The position numbers and the translations under genes were made by a program. Shown here piece by piece: positions 44,333-52,587 of a DNA stretch of 64,000 bases; the first letter of the stretch is position 1; every line of letters begins with the position of its first letter. The notes under the pieces are model-generated. The model searched no databases. It saw only the letters and a list, made by a program, of their open reading frames with translations, and had not been told where the DNA came from. The stretch comes from Clavibacter michiganensis subsp. insidiosus (GTDB lineage: Bacteria > Actinomycetota > Actinomycetes > Actinomycetales > Microbacteriaceae): the NCBI RefSeq assembly GCF_002240565.1, contig NZ_MZMO01000001.1, positions 2,666,001 to 2,730,000 on the forward strand. Reading direction: 5' to 3'.

Positions 44333-45271
44333 TCATGGCGTGGGGTCCTCCTGGTGGGGCGCGTCAACGGCGGCGAAGGGCAGGCGCGGGTCGATCTCCT
44401 GCCCGGCCCACGTGCCGCGGATCCAGCCGTGCGCGGGGTGGTCGCTGATGAGCCAGGCGCGGTCGGCGCCGGGCCCCGCCATGACGTTGAGGTAGTAGAG
44501 GTCGTAGCCGGGCGCCGCGACCGCGGGCCCGTGGTAGCCGTACGGCACCAGCGCGACGTCGCCCGTGCGCACCACGGCGTCGATCGCGATCTCGCCCGCG
44601 GGCGACGACGACGTGTGGAACAGGCCGAACGGATCCGCGTCGGCGGGAGCGTCCAGGCCCTTCCCGACGGCGGTCTCGAAGTAGTAGATCTCCTCGAGCC
44701 GCGACTCCTCCCCCGGCTTCTCCTCGTCGTGCTTGTGCGCGGGGTAGCTCGACCAGTTCTCGGCGGGCGTCAGCACCTCGCAGACGATGAGGCGCTCGGC
44801 GTCGAGGGATCCGGGCGTGCCCGGCGTGCCGAAGTTGTGCACCTGGCGGCTCGAGCGGCCGGCGCCGCGGAGCTCCACGGGCACGTCCTCGCGGGCGATC
44901 CGCCGGCTCGGCACGTGCCGGGTGGCGGGCGACTCGGTGACGGCGACGCGGCCGGATCCGGTGACCACCGCGCTCGACGTGCACGAGAGGTAGAGCACGT
45001 CGGTCGGCCCGGCGAAGACCGAGGCGCGGCCCTCGAGGTCGGTCACGCGCTCGTCGCCGTCGCCCTCGCGGTGCCGCAGGGCGAAGGATCCCGCGAGCGG
45101 CACCACCATGCGCTCCACGCCCGACGCGGCGAGCTCGAGCGCGTCGCCCTCGCCGAGCACCGCGACCCGGAGGCCCGTGTGCTCCCAGTCGGGGAGGGAT
45201 CCGTCGACCACGGTCTCCCAGCCGTCCCGGCCGAGGGTCCCGCGGGGGTGCAGCCACTCGTTCGTCGTCAT
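44333..45271 (-). CDS. iolB: 5-deoxy-glucuronate isomerase
   Basis: 312 residues. It isomerises 5-deoxyglucuronate to 5-dehydro-2-deoxygluconate. Cupin-type metal residues are seen in SSYPAHKHDEE and EEIYYFETA, and the C-terminal motif VPYGYHGPAVAAPGYDLYYLNVMAG is diagnostic. A GGAGA ribosome site precedes the ATG. It sits between iolA (53 bases) and iolD (17 bases) in the operon. Confidence 0.96.
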   Translation of the reverse strand: MTTNEWLHPRGTLGRDGWETVVDGSLPDWEHTGLRVAVLGEGDALELAASGVERMVVPLAGSFALRHREGDGDERVTDLEGRASVFAGPTDVLYLSCTSSAVVTGSGRVAVTESPATRHVPSRRIAREDVPVELRGAGRSSRQVHNFGTPGTPGSLDAERLIVCEVLTPAENWSSYPAHKHDEEKPGEESRLEEIYYFETAVGKGLDAPADADPFGLFHTSSSPAGEIAIDAVVRTGDVALVPYGYHGPAVAAPGYDLYYLNVMAGPGADRAWLISDHPAHGWIRGTWAGQEIDPRLPFAAVDAPHQEDPTP

Positions 45272-45324
45272 TCGCGTCTCCTTCGTCGTGGCCGGCTGCC
45301 CGGCCGTGCGGTGGGTGGTGCGGA

Positions 45325-46830
45325 TCAGTTCTGCGGGAACCCGAGGTCGACGCCGCCGTGCGACGGGTCGAGCCAGCGGCTGGTGATGGCCTTCTGCTGC
45401 GTGAAGAACCTGACGCCCTCGGCGCCGTGCGCCTTGGTGTCGCCGAACAGGCTCGACCGCCAGCCGCCGAACGAGAACGTGGCGACGGGCACGGGGATGG
45501 GCACGTTGATCCCGATCATGCCGACCTGCACCTCGTTCTGGAAGCGCCGCGCGGCCCCGCCGTCGTTGGTGAAGATCGCGGTCCCGTTCCCGAACGCGCC
45601 GACGTTGATGAGCGCGACCCCCTCCTCGTACGTGCGCACCCGGACGACGCCGAGCACGGGCCCGAAGATCTCCTCCGTGTACGCGCGCGAGCTCGTCGGC
45701 AGCTCGTCGATGAGCGTCGGGCCGAGCCAGAAGCCCTCCCGCTCGCCGTCGACCTCGATGCCGCGGCCGTCGACCACGACACGCGCGCCGTCCTCCTCCG
45801 CGATCGCGATGTAGGACGCGACCTTGTCACGGTGCGCCTCCGTCACGAGCGGTCCCATGTCGCAGCCGCGCCGGCCGTCGCCGACCCGCAAGGACGACAT
45901 GCGGGACGTGATCCGCTCGATGAGCGCGTCCGCGACCGGCTCGACCGCGACCACCACGGAGATCGCCATGCAGCGCTCACCCGCCGAGCCGAAGCCCGCG
46001 TTGACGGCCGAGTCGGCGACGAGGTCGAGGTCGGCGTCCGGCAGCACGAGCATGTGGTTCTTCGCGCCGCCGAGCGCCTGCACGCGCTTGCCGTGCCGCG
46101 TGCCCGTCTCGTAGACGTACTGCGCGATGGGCGTGGATCCGACGAACGAGATCGCCCGCACGTCCGGGTGCGTGAGCAGCCCGTCCACCGCCTCCTTGTC
46201 ACCGTTCAGCACCGTGAAGACGCCGTCCGGGAGCCCGGCGCGCTTCCACAGCTCCGCGATCCAGATCGCCGCGCTCGGATCCTTCTCGCTCGGCTTCAGC
46301 ACCACGGTGTTGCCCGCCGCGATCGCGATGGGGAAGAACCACATCGGCACCATCGCCGGGAAGTTGAACGGCGCGATGACCCCGACCACGCCGAGCGGCT
46401 GCTTCGTGGAGTACACATCGACACCCGTGGAGACCTGCTCCGAGTACTCCCCCTTGAGGTGGTGCGCGAGGCCGGTCGCGAACTCCACGACCTCCTGCCC
46501 GCGCGTGATCTCGCCGAGCGCGTCGCTCACGACCTTGCCGTGCTCCGACGTGATGATCTCCGCCAGCTCCCCCTTCTCGGCCTCCAGCAGCTCGCGGAAG
46601 CGGAACAGGATCGCCTGCCGCTTGGCGAGCGACAGGTCCCGCCAGGCCGGGAACGCGGCGTGCGCCGACGCGATGGCGCGCGCGATCTCGTCGGCGTCCG
46701 CGAGCGCGACCTCCTTCGTGACGACGCCGCGCGCCGGGTCGTAGACGGGCGCCGTGCGACCGGAGGTCGAGGGCGAGCGCGCGCCGTCGATCCAGTGCGG
46801 GACGACGGGGAGCGGGGCGGTGCCGGTCAT
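45325..46830 (-). CDS. iolA: CoA-acylating methylmalonate-semialdehyde dehydrogenase
   Basis: 501 residues. It converts malonate semialdehyde (or methylmalonate semialdehyde) to acetyl-CoA (propionyl-CoA), the last inositol step. ALDH motifs: APFNFPAMVPMWFFPIAI, FVGSTPIAQYVYETG, LGGAKNHMLVLPDAD and the nucleophile Cys in GSAGERCMAIS. The late FSFGGWRSSLFGD motif is typical of MMSDH. AGGA lies five bases before the ATG. Part of the iol operon. Confidence 0.95.
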   Translation of the reverse strand: MTGTAPLPVVPHWIDGARSPSTSGRTAPVYDPARGVVTKEVALADADEIARAIASAHAAFPAWRDLSLAKRQAILFRFRELLEAEKGELAEIITSEHGKVVSDALGEITRGQEVVEFATGLAHHLKGEYSEQVSTGVDVYSTKQPLGVVGVIAPFNFPAMVPMWFFPIAIAAGNTVVLKPSEKDPSAAIWIAELWKRAGLPDGVFTVLNGDKEAVDGLLTHPDVRAISFVGSTPIAQYVYETGTRHGKRVQALGGAKNHMLVLPDADLDLVADSAVNAGFGSAGERCMAISVVVAVEPVADALIERITSRMSSLRVGDGRRGCDMGPLVTEAHRDKVASYIAIAEEDGARVVVDGRGIEVDGEREGFWLGPTLIDELPTSSRAYTEEIFGPVLGVVRVRTYEEGVALINVGAFGNGTAIFTNDGGAARRFQNEVQVGMIGINVPIPVPVATFSFGGWRSSLFGDTKAHGAEGVRFFTQQKAITSRWLDPSHGGVDLGFPQN

Positions 46831-46882
46831 GGTGTCCTCAGGCGGTGGCGGGTGGCGGATCGGGTCGGGTCGGTCTTCGGGG

Positions 46883-47824
46883 TCAGGGACGGGCGCGGCC
46901 GTGCACGAGGTCGACGGCCTGGTCGACCGCGCGCGCGACGTCGCCGTCGGCGGGGTGGATCAGCGTGCGGCCGACGACCAGGCCACGGACGCCGGGGAGG
47001 CCCAGCGCGTGCTCCCACCCGGCCCAGGTGTCCTCGCTCGCGCCCTGCGGATCCCCGCCGAGCAGCAGCGTGGGCAGGGTGGTCGCGGCCATGACGCGGG
47101 CCATGTCGTCGACGACGGGCAGCTTCATCCACGTGCGCGCGGACGACGAGCCAAGGCCGGACGCCACGGCGATGGAGGTGATGACGGCGTCGGGCGTGAG
47201 GTCGTTGACGATGCGGCCCTCCTGCCAGGCGCTCATGAACGGCTCGAGCATGATCGGCAGGCCAGCGCGCACCGCGTCGTCGACCGCGCGCGCGTTCGCC
47301 TCGAGGGTGCGGGCGGTGCCGGCGTCGCCCAGGTTGATCCGCACGAGGGTCTTCGCGAAGTCGAGGCCGTCGCGCACGATGCCCGCGACGTCGTAGGCCG
47401 TGAAGCGGTCGTCCATCTCGAACGTCGCGCCGCGGAGGCCGCCGCGGTTCATGGATCCGACGACCACCTTGTCGTCGAGGAGGCCGAGGAGCGCGAGGTC
47501 GTCGACGATGTCCGGGGTGCCGAGCACGCCGTCGACGCCGTCGCGCGTGAGGGCGGTGGCGAGGCCCGCGAGCAGCTCGTCGCGGTCGGCGAGGGCCATC
47601 GGGTCGTCGCCCACGCCGAGCGCGCCGCGGGCCGGGTGGTCGGCGGCGACGATGAGCAGGCGGCCGTCGTCGCGGATCAGCGGGCGGCGGACGCGGCCGG
47701 CGAGCGCGCGGGCGACCGCGTCGGGATCCGTGGCGCGCAGGTCGCGGAGGGCCTGGAACGCGCCGGGGAGGTCGCCCGCGCGGAGCGCCTCGGCGGGCGC
47801 CCGGGATGCGTCGACCGCGAGCAC
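46883..47824 (-). CDS. Cgl0158-type aldolase of the iol operon
   Basis: 313 residues from a GTG at 47824. (beta/alpha)8 barrel matching the Corynebacterium Cgl0158 group: LLIVAADHPARGALGVG, VDGVLGTPDIVDDLALLG, VVVGSMNRGGLRGATFEMDD (quoted in part), ASGLGSSSARTWMKLP and LLLGGDPQG. In this position it probably cleaves 2-deoxy-5-keto-gluconate-6-phosphate, the step done by IolJ elsewhere; that is inference. Its first 148 bases overlap the lengthened end of iolC. iolA is 52 bases downstream. Confidence 0.85.
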   Translation of the reverse strand: MLAVDASRAPAEALRAGDLPGAFQALRDLRATDPDAVARALAGRVRRPLIRDDGRLLIVAADHPARGALGVGDDPMALADRDELLAGLATALTRDGVDGVLGTPDIVDDLALLGLLDDKVVVGSMNRGGLRGATFEMDDRFTAYDVAGIVRDGLDFAKTLVRINLGDAGTARTLEANARAVDDAVRAGLPIMLEPFMSAWQEGRIVNDLTPDAVITSIAVASGLGSSSARTWMKLPVVDDMARVMAATTLPTLLLGGDPQGASEDTWAGWEHALGLPGVRGLVVGRTLIHPADGDVARAVDQAVDLVHGRARP

Positions 47825-48816
47825 CGGAGATCCGCCAGCACGGCCTCGACCTCGGCGGCCGTCGGCATGGCGGTCGAGCACTCGCGGCGGGAGGCGACGA
47901 GGGCGCCCGCGGCGTTGGCGAAGCGCAGGATCCGCTCGAGGTCCCACCCCGCGAGCAGCCCGTGCACGAGCGCGCCGCCGAAGCCGTCGCCCGCGCCGAG
48001 CCCGTTGACGACCTCGACCGCGTACGGCGGCACCTCGACGGTCTCGTCGCGCGTCTTGGCGAGCACGCCCTTCGGGCCCTGCTTCACGATGGCGAGCTCG
48101 ACACCGCGGTCGAGGAGGGCGTCGACGGCCCGCAGCGGATCCGTCTCCCCCACCGCGATCTCGCACTCCTCGCGGTTGCCGACCGCGACGGTCACGTGCT
48201 CGAGCGCACGGCCGACCTCGCGGGTCGCGTCCGCGGGCGACGACCAGAACATCGGCCGGTAGTCGAGGTCGAGCACGGTGAGCGGGCGACGGGCGCGGGC
48301 GGCCCACGCGGCGTGGTGCGCGGATCGGCTCGGCTCCTCGCTGAGGCCCGTGACGGTGGACCAGTAGACGCGCGCGTGCTGGATCGCCGCCCGGTCGAGC
48401 GCGTCGGCCTCGATGCAGAGGTCGGGCGCCTTCGGCCGGCGGTAGACGTAGAGGGGGAAGTCGTCGGGCGGGAAGATCTCGCAGAAGGTGACGGGCGTGG
48501 GCAGGTCGTCGACCGGCGGCACGAACGCCGCGGAGACGCCGAGGCGCTCGAGCTCCCGCGTGACGTAGCGGCCGAACGGGTCGTCGCCCACGCGCGAGAT
48601 CAAGGCGGCGGATCTGCCGTGCCGGGCGGCCGCGACCGCCACGTTGGCCGCGCTCCCGCCGAGGTACTTGCCGAAGGTCTCGACGTCCTCGAGGCCCACG
48701 CCGTCCTGCAGGGGGTAGAGGTCGACGCCGACGCGGCCGATGGTGATCACGTCGTGAATGGGGGTCGGGGCGGGGGCTGCGTCCTCGGCAGGGACGGTGT
48801 CGTCGGCAGGGCTCAT
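47677..48816 (-). CDS. iolC: 5-dehydro-2-deoxygluconokinase with stop-loss extension
   Basis: 379 residues from the ATG at 48816. PfkB/ribokinase family: GRVGVDLYPLQDGVGLEDV, GGSAANVAVAAARHG, and the catalytic GLGAGDGFGGALVHGLLAGW. It phosphorylates 5-dehydro-2-deoxygluconate. The family normally ends near residue 331. Here codon TGC (47821-47823) replaces what would be a TGA forming a GTGA overlap with the next start; reading continues for 47 Arg/Ser/Pro-rich residues in the wrong frame of the aldolase. The catalytic core is intact, so activity may survive. First gene of the iol operon. Confidence 0.92.
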   Translation of the reverse strand: MSPADDTVPAEDAAPAPTPIHDVITIGRVGVDLYPLQDGVGLEDVETFGKYLGGSAANVAVAAARHGRSAALISRVGDDPFGRYVTRELERLGVSAAFVPPVDDLPTPVTFCEIFPPDDFPLYVYRRPKAPDLCIEADALDRAAIQHARVYWSTVTGLSEEPSRSAHHAAWAARARRPLTVLDLDYRPMFWSSPADATREVGRALEHVTVAVGNREECEIAVGETDPLRAVDALLDRGVELAIVKQGPKGVLAKTRDETVEVPPYAVEVVNGLGAGDGFGGALVHGLLAGWDLERILRFANAAGALVASRRECSTAMPTAAEVEAVLADLRCSRSTHPGRPPRRSARATSPARSRPSATCAPRIPTRSPARSPAASAAR

Positions 48817-48874
48817 GGCGGCGCTGCTTCCTCTCCGTGGATGGAGGGCGGTGGGCGGGTGCTGCGGTCCGTCC

Positions 48875-48896
48875 AACGTAGCGCATGTTCTGACAT
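48875..48896 (-). promoter_or_regulatory. iolC promoter with IolR-like operator
   Basis: ATGTTCTGACAT (48885-48896) lies just upstream of a -10-like TACGTT (complement of 48875-48880). TGTTCTGACA fits the C. glutamicum IolR consensus KGWCHTRACA (from memory) at nine of ten positions. A repressor bound there would block the promoter. Confidence 0.5.
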
Positions 48897-48933
48897 AGGC
48901 ACCTGCCCTCTCGACCGCCGGGTCGGGGCGGCG

Positions 48934-49425
48934 TCAGTCGAGCGGCAGGTGCATCACGTGCAGGCCGACGAGCCCGTCATCCGCGTGGTCGAACGCCGCG
49001 GGGACGGTGCCGACGATCCGGAACCCCAACGACTCCCAGAGGTGCACGGCCGCGTGGTTCGTCTCCACGACGGCGTTGAACTGGATCGCCCGGTAGCCCT
49101 CCGCGCGCGCCCACGCGATCACGTGCTCGCCGAGCGCCCGTCCGACACCGCGGCCGCCGTGCGCGGGATCCACGACGAACGACCCGGTGGCGACATGCGC
49201 GCCGCGGCCCGGCCGATTCGGGCCGGCCTTGGCGGATCCGAGCACCGTGCCGTCATCGTCGACCGCCACGAAGGTGCGGGCCGGCGCCTCCGCCATCCAG
49301 TTCGGCCGCGCCTCCTCGAGCGACTGCCCGGCGGGCAGCGCGTAGGTGCGGCCGGCGTCGACGATCGCCCGGTAGAAGGGGTGGACCAGGGGCCAGTCGG
49401 CGTCCGTGGCGAGGCGGATCTGCAT
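48934..49425 (-). CDS. GNAT family N-acetyltransferase
   Basis: 163 residues. Acetyl-CoA-binding motif A is seen as GSFVVDPAHGGRGVGRALGEHV (the RGVGRAL loop), preceded by strand FVAVDDDGTVLGSAK and followed by IQFNAVVETNHAAVHLWESLGF. Substrate unknown. The start is ten bases past the TetR stop on the same strand, so both may be expressed together. Confidence 0.88.
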   Translation of the reverse strand: MQIRLATDADWPLVHPFYRAIVDAGRTYALPAGQSLEEARPNWMAEAPARTFVAVDDDGTVLGSAKAGPNRPGRGAHVATGSFVVDPAHGGRGVGRALGEHVIAWARAEGYRAIQFNAVVETNHAAVHLWESLGFRIVGTVPAAFDHADDGLVGLHVMHLPLD

Positions 49426-49435
49426 GCGGTCGAGG

Positions 49436-50062
49436 CTATCCGGCAGCCCCCGGCACGCCGAGCGCCGGCAGCAGCACCTCGTCGATCACCGTGACGAAGA
49501 ACGCCCGCCGCACCGGACCGCGGCCAGCGGCGAGGCGCTGCGTGCTCATGGCCGGGACGACCTCGGCCAGCACCGCGAGGGCGGCGTCCGACCGCGCGGG
49601 CGCCTCCCCCCGCTCGATCGCGCGGCGCAGCAGCCGGCCGTGGACCTCGACGTACGGATCCGTGACCTCGGAGCGGATCGCCCGCGCCAGGCGCTCGGAG
49701 CCGCGCATCGCGGGAGCCAGGCCCGCGAACACGGCGGCCCGGCGGTCGGGGCCGCCGAGCCAGGTCGAGTCGACGACGGCGAGGAGGTCGTCGCGCAGGG
49801 ATCCGGTGTCGGGCAGGGCCTCGGCCTCCGGCGGACCGCCGACGCTGCGGACGGCGGCGAGCACGAGGTCCTCCTTCGTGGCCCAGCGCCGGTAGATGGT
49901 GGTCTTCGCGCGGCCGGTGCGGGCGGCGACCTCGTCGAGGGCCATGCCGTCGTAGTCCCGCTCGGCGACGAGGTCGAGGGCGGCGGCGAGGATCGCGGCG
50001 TCGCCCGAGCGGTCGACGGGGCGGCCCGTGCGGGGTCGAGGTGCGGCGGCCGGCGTGTCCAT
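49436..50062 (-). CDS. TetR-family regulator
   Basis: 208 residues. The N-terminal HTH is clear: ILAAALDLVAERDYDGMALD, VAARTGRAKTTIYRRWATKEDL. The C-terminal ligand domain is not recognisable. It diverges from an SDR gene; the 90-base gap contains a palindrome (50093-50110) that is the likely operator. TATCCT lies seven bases before the ATG with no ribosome site, again suggesting a leaderless mRNA. Confidence 0.9.
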   Translation of the reverse strand: MDTPAAAPRPRTGRPVDRSGDAAILAAALDLVAERDYDGMALDEVAARTGRAKTTIYRRWATKEDLVLAAVRSVGGPPEAEALPDTGSLRDDLLAVVDSTWLGGPDRRAAVFAGLAPAMRGSERLARAIRSEVTDPYVEVHGRLLRRAIERGEAPARSDAALAVLAEVVPAMSTQRLAAGRGPVRRAFFVTVIDEVLLPALGVPGAAG

Positions 50063-50092
50063 CCGATCCAGGATAGGCCCGGTGCGTACTTC

Positions 50093-50110
50093 CGCTACCG
50101 AGTAGTAGCG
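50093..50110. promoter_or_regulatory. Operator palindrome between TetR and SDR genes
   Basis: CGCTAC and GTAGCG, exact complements separated by six bases, centred 40 bases upstream of TetR and 52 upstream of the SDR. Typical geometry for TetR control of a divergent gene. Confidence 0.6.
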
Positions 50111-50152
50111 TTAGTCCCCGCAGGTCGCGTCGCGGCCGCAGGAGGAGGAGGC

Positions 50153-50875
50153 ATGCAGATCCAGGACGCGGTCGTCGTCATCACGGGAGCGTCGTCGGGC
50201 ATCGGCGCGGCCACGGCGCGCGCGGCCGCACGTGCGGGCGCGCGGGTGGTGCTCGCCGCCCGGCGGGAGGAGCGGATCCGCGCGCTGGCGGCCGAGATCG
50301 GCGGCGGCGCGATCGCGGTGCGCTGCGACGTCACGGACGCGGCCGACGTCGCCGCGCTGGCGCGGGCCGCCCTCGACGCGTTCGGCCGCATCGACGCGCT
50401 CGTGGACAACGCGGGCCAGGGCCTGCAGTCGTCGATCGAGGACCTCGCGCTCGACGACCTCCGCGCCGTCCTCGAGCTCAACCTCGTCGCGCCCCTCGCC
50501 GCGATGCAGGCGGTGATCCCGGCGATGCGCGCCCAGGGCGCCGGCGCGATCGTCAACGTCAGCTCGGGCACCACGTTTGCCGACGTGCCGGGCACGGGCG
50601 GCTACGTCGCGTCGAAGATCGCGCTGGAGCGTCTGTCCGCCATCGCCCGCGCGGAGCTGGAGGGAACGGGCGTCGTCGTCTCCACGCTGATCCCGTTCGC
50701 GACGGAGACGGAGTTCCTGGCCTCGATCCGCGCGGGCCGCGCCGAGGCCGAGGCGATGACCGCGGGCGCAGCCTTCGACACCCCGGAGACGGTCGCCGAG
50801 GCGGTGCTCGCGCTCATCGCGAGCGGCGAAGCCCGCATGGACCTGGTGCCGGCGGCGTACGGCGGGTCGCGCTGA
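50153..50875 (+). CDS. Short-chain dehydrogenase/reductase
   Basis: 240 residues, ATG at 50153 behind a strong AGGAGGAGG. Classical SDR: TGASSGIG cofactor motif (11-18), DNAG (VDNAGQG), catalytic Ser in NVSSGTTF and Y-x3-K in GYVASKIAL. All key residues are present, in contrast to the SDR at 36648. Substrate unknown; regulated most likely by the divergent TetR protein. Confidence 0.92.
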   Translation: MQIQDAVVVITGASSGIGAATARAAARAGARVVLAARREERIRALAAEIGGGAIAVRCDVTDAADVAALARAALDAFGRIDALVDNAGQGLQSSIEDLALDDLRAVLELNLVAPLAAMQAVIPAMRAQGAGAIVNVSSGTTFADVPGTGGYVASKIALERLSAIARAELEGTGVVVSTLIPFATETEFLASIRAGRAEAEAMTAGAAFDTPETVAEAVLALIASGEARMDLVPAAYGGSR

Positions 50876-50889
50876 TCCGCTGACCCGGG

Positions 50890-51420
50890 TCAGACGACCG
50901 GGTCGTCCGCCAGCCGCTGGAACAGCACGTGGTCCTGCCACTCCCCCGCGATGCGGAGGTAGCGCGGCGCCAGCCCGTACCGCGTGAAGCCCGCGCGGGC
51001 GAGCACGGCCTGCGACGCGGCGTTGCGCACGAGCGTGCCGGCCTCGACCCGGTGCAGCCCGAGCTCGCCGAACGCGAGGGCGACCGCGGCGCGCACCCTC
51101 CCGGTCGCGAGCCCGCGGCCGGTCCGGTCCGCCGCCAGCCAGTACCCCATCGCGCACGACTCGAAGGCGCCGCGCACGATGCTGTTCAGGGTGATCCGCC
51201 CGGCCACGGATCCATCGACGTCGAGGATCGCGAGCGGCACGCCCTGCCCCCGCGCGTGCTGCGCGAGCGCCGCCTCGAGGTCGGCCCGCTGGCCGGCGGG
51301 GGTGTCGTGGTCCACGTGCCGGATCGAGTCCCAGGGCGCGAGGTGGACTCGGCTCGCGAGGCGCAGCGCGGACAGGGCGGGGGCGTCGTCGAGCCTCAGC
51401 AGGCGGATCCGGTCGGGCAC
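50890..51420 (-). CDS. GNAT family N-acetyltransferase (RimJ-like)
   Basis: 176 residues. Ribosomal-protein-type acetyltransferase plan: RIRLLRLDDAPALSALRLAS, GRITLNSIVRGAFESCAMGYWL, the CoA loop TGRGLATGRVRAAVALAFGEL and VEAGTLVRNAASQAVLARAGF. Convergent with the SDR (14-base gap). Its substrate cannot be told from sequence. Confidence 0.88.
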   Translation of the reverse strand: MPDRIRLLRLDDAPALSALRLASRVHLAPWDSIRHVDHDTPAGQRADLEAALAQHARGQGVPLAILDVDGSVAGRITLNSIVRGAFESCAMGYWLAADRTGRGLATGRVRAAVALAFGELGLHRVEAGTLVRNAASQAVLARAGFTRYGLAPRYLRIAGEWQDHVLFQRLADDPVV

Positions 51421-51456
51421 GGCATCGAGGATGCCAGACCGACCGGGCCGCGCACG

Positions 51457-51498
51457 ACGACGGCCGCCCCACCCGCTGAGGGGTGGGACGGCCGTCGT
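51457..51498 (-). terminator. Terminator originally serving the helicase gene
   Basis: Arms 51457-51474 and 51481-51498 pair at 17 of 18 positions (loop of six). Without the IS element it would start about 15 bases past the DEAD-box helicase stop codon; it is now 1.1 kb away on the other side of the IS. Confidence 0.8.
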
Positions 51499-51518
51499 GG
51501 TCGTGCGTGGGCGCTAGA

Positions 51519-52586
51519 TGTACCCGGCCATGACGTTGGTGACACTTCGGGGCGTGTGAGGAGGCCTCCTGGCTTGATGGAGCTGTCTAGTTCTGCCACT
51601 GCCAGGAGGCCTCGATGTCCCACGCTAATGCTCGTCTGACGGTTCACGGGAGGGTTCTCCTCGTGCGGCGGGTGGTCGAGGATCGTCGGCCGGTCTCGCA
51701 TGTCGCGCGCGAACTCGGTGTGTCGCGTCAGTGCGCGCATCGGTGGGTGAATCGGTTCCGGTCCGAGGGTTTCGAAGGCTTGTCGGACCGGTCCTCGAGG
51801 CCGAGACGGGTGCCGACGAGGACGAGCCCGGAACGAGAACGAGCCGTCGTGGAAGCGAGGACCCGATTGCGATCAGGTCCTGCCCGGTTGGCGCCGGTGA
51901 CCGGTGTTCCAGCCCGCACGATCTCCCGCGTCCTGCGGCGGCACGGGGCACCGCCGTTGGCATGGTTGGACCCCGTCACCGGGGCCGTGATCCGGGCATC
52001 CCGGTCGACGGCAAACCGGTACGAGCATGAGCATCCCGGCGACCTGATCCACGTCGACGTGAAGAAGCTCGGCCGGATCCCGGACGGCGGCGGCTGGCGG
52101 GCGCATGGCCGCAGCGAACAGGTTCGTGGTCGTGGGATCGGGTTCGATTACGTCCACGCCGTGGTCGATGACCACACCCGCCTCGCCTACGCGGAGATCC
52201 ACCCGGACGAGAAGGGCGTGACCGCGGCAGGGTTCCTGACCCGGGCCGCGGCGTACTTCGCCGAGCACGGCATCACCCGCATCGAACGGGTCCTGACGGA
52301 CCACGCGTTCGCCTACCGGCACTCGGCCGCGTTCCAGAACGCGGTCACGCAGCTCGGTGCGAGGCAGAAGTTCATCCGCCCGCACTGCCCCTGGCAGAAC
52401 GGCAAGGTCGAACGCTTCAACCGCACCCTCGCGACCGAGTGGGCCTACCGGCAACCCTTCACCAGCAACCAAGCCAGAACCGACGCCCTTGATCCGTGGA
52501 TCCAGCACTACAACACTGAACGAATCCACTCGAGCCACGGGCTGACGCCCGCGGCCCGAGTGTCACCAACGTGATGACTCAGTACA
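51519..52586 (+). mobile_element. IS481-family insertion sequence, copy 2
   Basis: 1068 bp, nearly identical to copy 1; I find four base differences in the gene and its end. It is flanked by a perfect 6-bp target duplication GCTAGA (51513-51518 and 52587-52592), which contains the CTAG core. The right-hand copy includes the helicase stop codon (TAG on the minus strand). The same ribosome-site hairpin is present (51561-51573 with 51601-51613). Confidence 0.95.
51615..52574 (+). CDS. IS481-family transposase, copy 2
   Basis: 319 residues. Same DDE protein as copy 1, with three differences: Val106, His230 directly after the second catalytic Asp (TDHAF instead of TDNAF), and a TCA-to-TGA change that removes the last Ser. 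TDN is the usual motif in the family, so His230 could lower activity. The DDE residues themselves are intact. Confidence 0.94.
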   Translation: MSHANARLTVHGRVLLVRRVVEDRRPVSHVARELGVSRQCAHRWVNRFRSEGFEGLSDRSSRPRRVPTRTSPERERAVVEARTRLRSGPARLAPVTGVPARTISRVLRRHGAPPLAWLDPVTGAVIRASRSTANRYEHEHPGDLIHVDVKKLGRIPDGGGWRAHGRSEQVRGRGIGFDYVHAVVDDHTRLAYAEIHPDEKGVTAAGFLTRAAAYFAEHGITRIERVLTDHAFAYRHSAAFQNAVTQLGARQKFIRPHCPWQNGKVERFNRTLATEWAYRQPFTSNQARTDALDPWIQHYNTERIHSSHGLTPAARVSPT

Positions 52587-52587
52587 G

